In this document: positions 56,101 through 64,000 of the stretch, piece by piece | Numbering within the stretch: the stretch's first letter is position 1 | Layout of the letters: each line of letters begins with the position of its first letter | Source of the DNA: Allium sativum | Lineage: Eukaryota; Streptophyta; Magnoliopsida; Asparagales; Amaryllidaceae | Assembly (NCBI GenBank): GCA_030737875.1 | Contig: CM060912.1 | Location: 203,435,231 to 203,499,230 of the forward strand | DNA length: 64,000 nt | Reading direction: 5' to 3' | Position numbers and translations under genes: made by a program | Notes under the pieces: model-generated | Told to the model about the DNA's origin: nothing | Database searches by the model: none | The model's input: the letters and a program-made list of their open reading frames with translations, nothing else

Positions 56101-58739
56101 TAGGCGTCTTTAATTACATAGATTTCTACCAGTTATGCTTACCCCAAAAGGGTGTCTTTAATTACATAACTCCAATCTTTCTATTGGTTATGCTTACCTA
56201 CAGGTGTCTTTAATACATAACCCCCAATCTTCCAACCGGTTATGCTTACCTATAGGTGTCTTTAATACATAACCCTATCATTTCTACAAGTTATGTTTAC
56301 CCTAAAAGGTGTCTTTAATTACGTAACTTTAATTTTTTTTCCACCGGTTATGTATACCACTAGGTGTCCTCATCGGGATAAGTTTGTGGGCCTATATATA
56401 CTAATACTACCCACCTACCCAAGATTTACTTAACCCTCCCACTGATCCAAGCATGTGGGCCTATATATACTAATATTACACACCTACCCAAGATTTACTT
56501 AACCTTCCCACTACACCAAGTATGTTTATTTAATGGTTAAGTTTGTGGGCCTATATATACTAATATTACCCACCTACCCAAGATTCACTTAACCCTCCCA
56601 CTGATCCAAGCATGCTTATTTAATGGTTAAGTTTGTGGGCCTATATATACTAATATTACCCACCTACCCAAGATTTACTTAACCCTCCCACTGATCCAAT
56701 CAATTTTACTTAAACCTAAATTCAGTTCTTATTCATACAATCCCTTATGGATTAGTTTAGGTTAAGTAGTCCAATTTATTACCATGTCCATTTATGGTTT
56801 ATAGTGGGCTAGACCTCCCACATTAGGCCTACAACGTGTGGATGATGGATACACCGGTCGGGTCCGGGCAGTCTTATTCCACAGTTGGGCCTAACCTCGT
56901 GTCTTAGCCCGATTCGTATTTACGTACTTAAACCTCCCACATTAGGTTCAATATTAGTGGCTGCTAGATATGCCAGTCGGGTCCTGGCAGACTTCCACCA
57001 CTAATGCAACCTAACCTCGTGTCATAAGTACAATTACAATTCCTAATTGTAATTACTAAACATTCCATTTTTAATTAATTAAAAAATTAATTAATCCTTA
57101 CCTTTTATAGGTATCAATACCTATTTTATCCGATAATTTGAATTACATGTCCAAAAACGTTCATATTCAAATCATGCCATTTTTAACCCCTGTTCCTTAA
57201 CTAGCGCCCTCACAAAATTGGCAATATGCCTAGGCTAGACAATAGCCTTGTCATAAACGATAATAGGGAAAATAATGGGAATATAACTAAAATGATCATT
57301 TTGGCATAAACATAAACTAGCATGATAATAAGGTGAACATACATACTGGCATGGACATGAAATTGTCATCATAACAAGGTGGACATAAAACTGATGAACG
57401 GTTGGCAGCCAATTGATTCTAACATAACTGTGATGTCACAATAAGCATAGTAAGATCTAAATTAGCAATTTAGATGTCCAATCGGTTTAGATCTAACATG
57501 ATAATACAAGGTGATAAATTAGATCACATAATTCAGATCTAGAGGTTAAAATAGATCTAACATGATAACACAGGGTGATAAATTAGATCACATAAAATAG
57601 ATCTAACATGATAACGCAAGGTGATAAATTAGATCACATAAAATAGATCTAACATGATAACGCAAGGTGATAAATTAGTTCATAGAAAATAGATCTAACA
57701 TGATAACGAAAGGTGATAAATTAGATCACATAAAATAGATCTAACATGATAACGCAAAGTGATAAATTAGATCACATAAAATAGATCTAACATGATAACA
57801 CAAGGTGATAATCTAGATCTGACTAACAGTTTCAATGTTTATATACATTAGATCTACTAGTTTAGAAATAGATCTACACAAATCCACATCATAGCATGTC
57901 ATAGAAGTTATAATTAAGACAAAGATTTAGATCCAGTCCTAACCAAATTCAAGCTGACTTATGTTCATGATTTACATAAATGATTAGATCTATCCAATGA
58001 TATAACTGTCCAAATTAACAGTTTATATTAACCACAATATAGTTACAAACCAAGATCCACAATAATAACATAGTAGAATAATCACAGTTGAATTGGATCT
58101 AGAGAAATAGATCTATCATGATATAGCGTAAGATATGATAATAGCATAGATTCATGGTTTACACATGTCCAAATCACAGTCTTTCATGATTTACTTTTAT
58201 TTATCTAAACCTAAAAGCAACTAGAACTCACTGTGATTGGATTGCTAAGATGATAGAAAAGAAGTTGGTGCTGAGTCTATGCTTGAATCTCAGAATTTGA
58301 TTTGCTTTAGTTGATAGAAGAAGATGAGAGACCTTAGTTCAGTTTAGACTCCGGCAGAGTTTAGCCGCCATTGTTTCATCGTGAAGAAAACAAAGGAATT
58401 GAGGTATATTTATAGCTGCGAGGTTACAGAATTCGGATGCCACCTTAGCCCTATAGTGAATTGGGCCACTGGCCGACACCCAATTAGGTCCGGATGCCTA
58501 AAAACATACATGCGCGCACTTTACAGGTGCGCTAGTATAAAAATACATGGGCGCACTTGTCAAGTGCACCGGGAATTTCTGCTTTTTCTGCCAAACTTTT
58601 ATCGTCCACAACTTCTTCATACGTTATCCGTTTTATGCAAACCAGGTGTCTCGCTGTCTGTTTCCCTTAATTTTGAATATTAAATTAATTATTCTTTAAT
58701 TTATCCATTTTAATGTCGTTAAAAATTTGGGGTGTTACA
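56101..58739 (-). repeat. Element D 5' LTR, part 2 (right of CACTA)
   Basis: Begins with the TAG duplication, then matches 32409-34840 and 45734-46038. Contains the same 60-, 90- and 46-bp tandem arrays, and TATAAATATA on the minus strand (58405-58414). Ends GGGGTGTTACA at 58739. Confidence 0.92.
58405..58414 (-). promoter_or_regulatory. TATA-like box of element D 5' LTR
   Basis: TATAAATATA on the minus strand, also in the 3' LTR near 34790. Same sequence as the box in element A though the LTRs are otherwise unrelated. Confidence 0.55.
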
Positions 58740-58744
58740 TATGT
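58740..58744. repeat. Target-site duplication of element D, right (TATGT)
   Basis: Partner of TATGC at 31381-31385, one transition apart. Confidence 0.7.
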
Positions 58745-59404
58745 AATTGCAATCAATTTTTAATTCAGTTCCATATTTTGATTCAGTTTGGCTAAATTAA
58801 CTTTCGTTTCCTTATTGGCTAAATTAATTATCATTCCAATATTTTTATTAGTTGAACTAATAATCACACATCACAACCAACAATAAATTAGTTAATTAAA
58901 TTTTCAAACATATAACTTTCTATATATACTTAAAAATCATATTTTTAGTGCCAAATCACAAACAATAAATTCTAACTAAGTTTTGGTTCTCACACCAGTC
59001 AATTGGAAATATATAGGTATCCCACTTTCGAACCTAAAACATAAACACTGATGATGATGATGCATCATCATCAGAATTATCCCCGGGTGACTAGAATGTG
59101 ATTCTATATCCATCCAGTATATTTGAGACTTCAGATATACGTTAATTACTCGTATATTCGAAATCTTCAAATACCCGATAGTCCAAAATCAATTTAAAAT
59201 AAAATAATCAAATATGTATAATAATATACGATTTTCAAAATTAAATTCATTTTTTATTTATAAATAGCACTCTTCAAACTCTTTCTAGGGTATTACTAAC
59301 CCTATCTCTAACGAGTTATTCTCATAGGATATTACTGATCATATCTCTGATGAATTCTTTCATTTGGTTCTAATGTGTCTTGTTCTCGAGCTCTGTAAAC
59401 CAAA
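58740..59404 (-). other. B element internal region, 5' part, non-coding
   Basis: About 665 bp between D and the primer site. Only short frames; the longest (64 codons, minus, 58976-59170) is driven by a GATGATGAT run and is not protein-like. With 31008-31385 it makes a ~1.05-kb internal region. Confidence 0.65.
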
Positions 59405-59418
59405 GCTATGATACCAAC
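59405..59418 (-). other. Primer binding site, initiator tRNA-Met (B)
   Basis: Minus strand GTTGGTATCATAGC; TTGGTATCAGAGC is the standard, with one G-to-T change. Directly abuts the LTR end. Confidence 0.88.
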
Positions 59419-62400
59419 TGAAACGACCCAACTCCCCCGGTAGGGGAAAGCCCGGATAGAGTTGAGAATACGACTCATCAGATCACAAACATAAGAACAT
59501 TTCATTGCTATTACAACAATTCACATCAGAGTACTAGAAATCAGAGTTCCAATAAATAATATACATTGAAAAATATCAGAGATTAAAATACGTAGCAGCA
59601 GAAATTTAAATGTATAAATACAATGCGTAGCAGAAATTACATCAACTAGCACAACTGAAAGAAATACACGGATACAGAGCTTTCCGAATATAGCTCCAGC
59701 TGTAAATCCAGTATCCTGTGAAAAGAAATCTGCAAAACCAAAACTACTAGCTGCCTGGGTGGAAAATACGGGCACCCAGAGTTTAGATGGAAATAATAAA
59801 CTCCGAGTCAACCATGGGACTGGTGTGAGAACTAAAATAGTTATTAAACTTTTCTTTTAAAATTAAATAAATCATGGGACCACGCCGCATGTCATGGAAC
59901 GGGTTTACTCCCATGAATACTCTAAAATAAACAATTTAAAAACATTGCAATGCTTTTTGAAAAATGAAGCTATTATAAGACTCAGGTCCCATCACACAAT
60001 GCAACAAGCCGGAGGATAGAGTTTTACCTTATAATAGCAAAACATGCTTGGTACGTTTTAAAACAAATCATTTTGATATTATTATAAGTGCATCGTGTCA
60101 TAAAACAATTTCAAATATAAATGTAGCAACCATAGATGGCATAGTACCCCATCCTACTATATCGCCATATAGGTTTACAACTAAAATCGAAAGGTCACGT
60201 ATTGGAAATTAGATTCCATCTATGGGTAGAGGCAAGGGATGGCTCCTCCCAATTCGACACACTCTAGCAAATGCCTCAGAATTCCCCCGCAGTGAACCCT
60301 TGAATCTACAGGGTCGGTCCACACTTACTTTAGTGGATAAGTATTCCTGAACACACGTTTCCCGGTCCTATCGGGCTTATCTCTGAGCCACTAGGGATTC
60401 AATATCTGAGGCGCCTCATTCCATCATCCACATAAGTAAAAATGTCTGGGGGCACCATACCATGACACCACTCCTAGCTAGAGAGAAATGTCGCGCACTC
60501 CCTATAGTCACGATCCCGTTTTTTACTCATACCGGGTGTGAGGCTCGCGAATTAACGCTATACACAAAGCTATGCTATTTAAAGACATGCTTTGATCATC
60601 AACCACAAGACTCTGCTTTTAAAAAAAAGCCTTGATCATTTGCATCTCAAAATGCTACACTGACAATTCACGCCATACAATAGATGTCTATCAATATATA
60701 ACCTCTAAGCTTGTACGTCTCAGAGAAGGGTGTTAAGCAAGAGAATAAATTCTCCGCCAACAAACATGTATATATTTAATAGAAATCAATCAATAGAGAA
60801 TAAAATCCAGTGTCAGACACACATCCATTTACAAGTCCGTTGAAGCCCTGAACGAAACCGGAGGCACCTTATTCCTCATCCCATATGTCCAATACAGGAG
60901 AGAGGTCCTCGCATATCCGGTCGATCTCCAAGTACGTCTGGACGATCACCACTTTTTACCTTGCCTTGGGTGTACAGCCCAATCAAGAGATCGGTATTCA
61001 TCCATACGATGTGAAGATCTCCGGTCTTCAACCACCGTCTTCATCGTCGACTTTTAGTCGTCGTATTAATTATTCAGAATGGGTTAAACCCGGTCTTCCG
61101 ATTAACTCGCGTATTTTATAATCAATAATCAAGTGCTATACAAACACATCATATGCCTCATTCCAATTCAGAATATTCTTTTATTCAAATATTCACATTT
61201 TTAGGGAATGGTTCCAATTAATTTTATCAAAGATAAGTTCTTTTAAATTTATTCCTTAATCTTCCTTTTGATATCAATTTCAAACGATTTTATTTTATCC
61301 TTTCACAATTCTAAACCAAATTAAGGTTTATCAACTAGTTGGGATTAGCAAACTTTACCGAAGTAATCATCTATTTATTAATCCCAATGCCAACCTATTC
61401 ATCCCATGGAGCAAAACTGGTAGTACTTCATATCTAACACCCACTGTGTTATCGGTAAAATTAATTACCATTTCACGTTCAAATCTAATTAAAGATTTGA
61501 CTATCGCCTGGAGTAACACTGGCGGTACTCCATTCTCGATCACTTCTCAAATTTGGCAAATTTAATTACCACATTAACTTTTCAATCTAATTAAAGATTC
61601 ATTAAAACTCCATTTCAGTTTTAATCTCCAAAAATCATCACTTAACAATTATTCAAATTTAGGAAATAAATCCGTCTTTAACTGTGTTAAAGAACGAATG
61701 TCCTTTAAAACATCATTCACGACAAACCCAAAATTATCTTCCATCAAAATGGAATCTACCTGGAAATCATAACAGTGTATAATCGATATAAATTCCTGTA
61801 TCAGACTAATAATATAAATGAAATAGCGGCAAAGCCTTTTAAATCCCATATATGGTAACGGTCTACAATCACAGAAGCTCATCTCGATTATTACCAAATC
61901 GAATTCCATTCAATTCCAATTTAATATATTAAATTGGAAAAGTTTACGTTGGAAAATTTCCATTAAATTTTAATAAAAAGATTTATACATTTCAAATCAT
62001 ATCTTCATTGTTAATTAGGTTAAAGAACAAATGTTATTTAAAACATTGTTCACGATAAACCCAAAAATCCAATTTTAATTCAATTTCAATTCAATTCCAA
62101 TTAAATATTAATTTATTGGTAAACTTCATTAATCTTAGTTAAAAGATTTACACTTTTCTCAATGGGGTTTAAGAACAGTGTTATTTAAGACAGCATTCAC
62201 GACAAACCCAAAATCCAATTTGATATTAAGTACAAGGCTCTGAATAGAAATTTTATCGGCTTATATTCAATATCAAATTCTGAAATCAACAAACATCGTA
62301 TTGAGAATAACGATATTTATGTCTTCCACATTCCTCAACAATATCCGTCTAATCACAGAATCCAATATCGAAATATTCCGAAGATTATTTCTATTCCAAT

Positions 62401-64000
62401 CCATTCCAATTCATACGTTGGAAAATTCTGGTTATATTAAAACCATTTCAAATCCAGTTTATTTATTTAAAAACATTGGATTATTATTCTAGTTAATAAC
62501 TAGTTCCTTTCGATAGAAAAATATTTTTATCTTTCCAAACTTGGAATTTTAATCCAAAAACCTTCCAAATCATTTACTATGATTTTACACAAATTTTCCA
62601 TATTTTTAATAATTTTATTAAGTCCTTTACGGTCGGTTTCCAATAGCGGCCACCGAACAACACTTATAGCGACCTTTTTTGAAATTGATTTGGACATATC
62701 TTAAAATCTAACCGTTAGATTTCAAATCTTTTATTATCATTCGAAAGCCCTTTTCGATACGAACCCAACGGTTCTGGTTTTAGGAGAATCCAAAGGTAGG
62801 ATCTCCCGTTACATCAATGTGAAGTTAATGGTCGAAATTCGCGAACGTTCGTTGTGCGACGCATTCTATTCAAGCTATTTAAATATATATAATATATATA
62901 TCATTGATTTCCATTTAAAACGTATTTTATAATTTCGTTTATAAATTCATTTCAAAATGATTTCAACTTCATTTTCAATTTTAAATCAAAATTGAATATT
63001 CCATATCATTACAATATTAAAATGATAATATTTTCAAAACATCAGATTTTGAAATCAATTCTTTTCGATATTCATTATAAAATGAATAAAATTGATTGAT
63101 AAACCTGTTCGGGTTAAAATGGCGAATATCTACTTACTCGGCTTCATATATTCCAATATTTCCATGTCCATCCAAAATCGGACATCAAAATCATATTTTG
63201 ATTACTCACTGAATATTATTTTAAAATATTCGTTATTAGACTCAATCAATTACCATATAATTTCAGTTATATGGATTTCATACATCACATGTATTCAAAA
63301 ATAAGGATAAATAATCATCAAACAGTCAATTCACGTCCAAAGTGTAATTTACAACAGTATAAGCATTAAATAATTAAATAACGCTTATCACGGTCTGTCG
63401 ATCAATCGATTGACATATAATTAATTTTAAGGGAGATGTGAATAAATTATCGTCCCCAGACCCGTGTGGGGTTTTGCAAACAACAACATTTTATTCAAAA
63501 TAATCACTGGTTAGTAAATATAACCAGTTCTAATTCGATTTGAATTATTTTTCTAATTAGCCAATTTTCACTGTTTAAATTATAAATAGATATTTATAAT
63601 TTAATTTCAACTACCACAAAATAATATTAAATTATTTTTAATATTTTAAACATTTCAGCGTTACAATCAAAACACAATACAGTCAATTAAATCGTCCATG
63701 CTCTATGGATGAGGAAGGTGAGCTACAGGCACCGTATACAATTTATAATGATTAAAACTGGAAAAAAAATACACTAGAAATTCTGTTTATTTTTATACAT
63801 GAATACAATAACATGATAAAATATAATTTAGTGAGAAGGAGTTCTCACATTGGGTTCCACTCCGTCATTCTTTATTTCCGAATTTCTGTTCTGCTTTGAT
63901 TTAACATCGCCTCAAATTCTAATTTGCTCCAAATCGCTTCTAGTCAGTCCCATCGCGAGGTTCTCAATGAGGCAATTCCAATGCTACTGAAATCGTCGGA
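59419..64000 (-). mobile_element. B element 5' LTR (copy B3), runs off the window
   Basis: Plus strand begins TGAAACGACCCAACTCCCCC, adjacent to the primer site. Collinear with B2: position 64000 matches about 29619, so the remaining ~1.39 kb to the LTR start lies outside. Total LTR about 5.97 kb. Contains two GGAGCAAAACTGG/GGAGTAACACTGG units (61408, 61510), three ~130-bp units at 61675-62220, and no coding content. Confidence 0.85.

Larger units (their letters stand above)
31386..58739 (-). mobile_element. Element D: deleted chromovirus-type LTR retrotransposon, with two nested insertions
   Basis: Minus strand: 5' LTR 48749-58739 (interrupted by a CACTA element), initiator-Met primer site 48735-48748, gag remnant, protease, first part of RT, integrase core, polypurine tract 46039-46050, 3' LTR 31386-46038 (interrupted by C1). 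Without insertions the LTRs are about 3.7 kb each and the internal region 2.7 kb. RT palm and RNase H are gone. LTR ends are TGTAACACCCC ... TGTCACA (minus). Inserted in the B internal region with TATGC/TATGT flanks. Sequence and repeat content of its LTRs resemble C1, so they are sister families. Confidence 0.88.

Noticed and set aside
58976..59170. 64-codon frame in B internal region as a possible gag relic
   Set aside because: Driven by a GATGAT run (Met/His stretch); no Gag motif in any frame.
1..64000. CRISPR arrays, bacterial operons or prokaryotic defence systems
   Set aside because: All tandem arrays lack unique spacers between identical repeats, and every recognisable protein is of plant transposable-element type.

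Overview
This window is intergenic DNA from a flowering plant with a repeat-rich genome. That is inferred from several layers of nested LTR retrotransposons (Athila-like and chromovirus Ty3/gypsy types), plant-style primer sites (tRNA-Asp and initiator-Met), a CACTA DNA transposon, and a short R2R3-MYB-like exon piece inside it. I found no intact host gene, rRNA, functional tRNA or CRISPR array. All recognisable coding sequence is retrotransposon gag/pol, much of it broken, or exon-like debris in the CACTA element. Species cannot be told from the sequence.

Layout. (1) 1-2260 and 14267-15422: an old element 'E' with a gag tail, a 31-bp minisatellite and an LTR-like promoter. It is split by (2) element A, 2261-14266, minus strand: a complete Athila-like Ty3/gypsy element with 5-bp target duplication CAAGA, two ~1.25-kb LTRs about 97-98% alike by eye, a tRNA-Asp primer site and a gag-pol carrying two frameshifts and three in-frame stops. 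Both LTRs carry a tRNA-derived, SINE-like insert. (3) 15423-16505: probable copia-type LTR fragment. (4) 16506-31007: three pieces of a very long LTR family 'B' (full LTR about 6 kb). One is an inverted arm, so that 16506-18877 and 21414-23742 form a 2.3-kb inverted repeat around a 2.5-kb spacer.

(5) 26015 to beyond 64000 reads as one B element on the minus strand: LTR pieces 26015-31007 and 59419-64000, initiator-Met primer site at 59405-59418, polypurine tract beside 31008, and only about 1 kb of internal DNA with no coding capacity. Inside that internal DNA sits (6) element D, 31386-58739, minus strand, a deletion derivative of a chromovirus that lost reverse transcriptase and RNase H. D is itself interrupted twice: (7) C1, 34850-45728, plus strand, a complete Tekay/Del-like chromovirus (duplication CGGGC, 2.95-kb LTRs, pol with chromodomain, many stops) sits in one D LTR, and (8) a 6.3-kb CACTA transposon, 49778-56100 (duplication TAG), sits in the other.

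Insertion order that follows: B, then D, then C1 and CACTA independently; A went separately into E. No element here looks able to move on its own. Several (B, D, CACTA) would depend on proteins from relatives elsewhere. The most unusual structures are the B family with its giant LTRs and tiny internal region, the B-derived inverted repeat, the Pol III-like boxes inside the A LTRs, and the exon-bearing CACTA.
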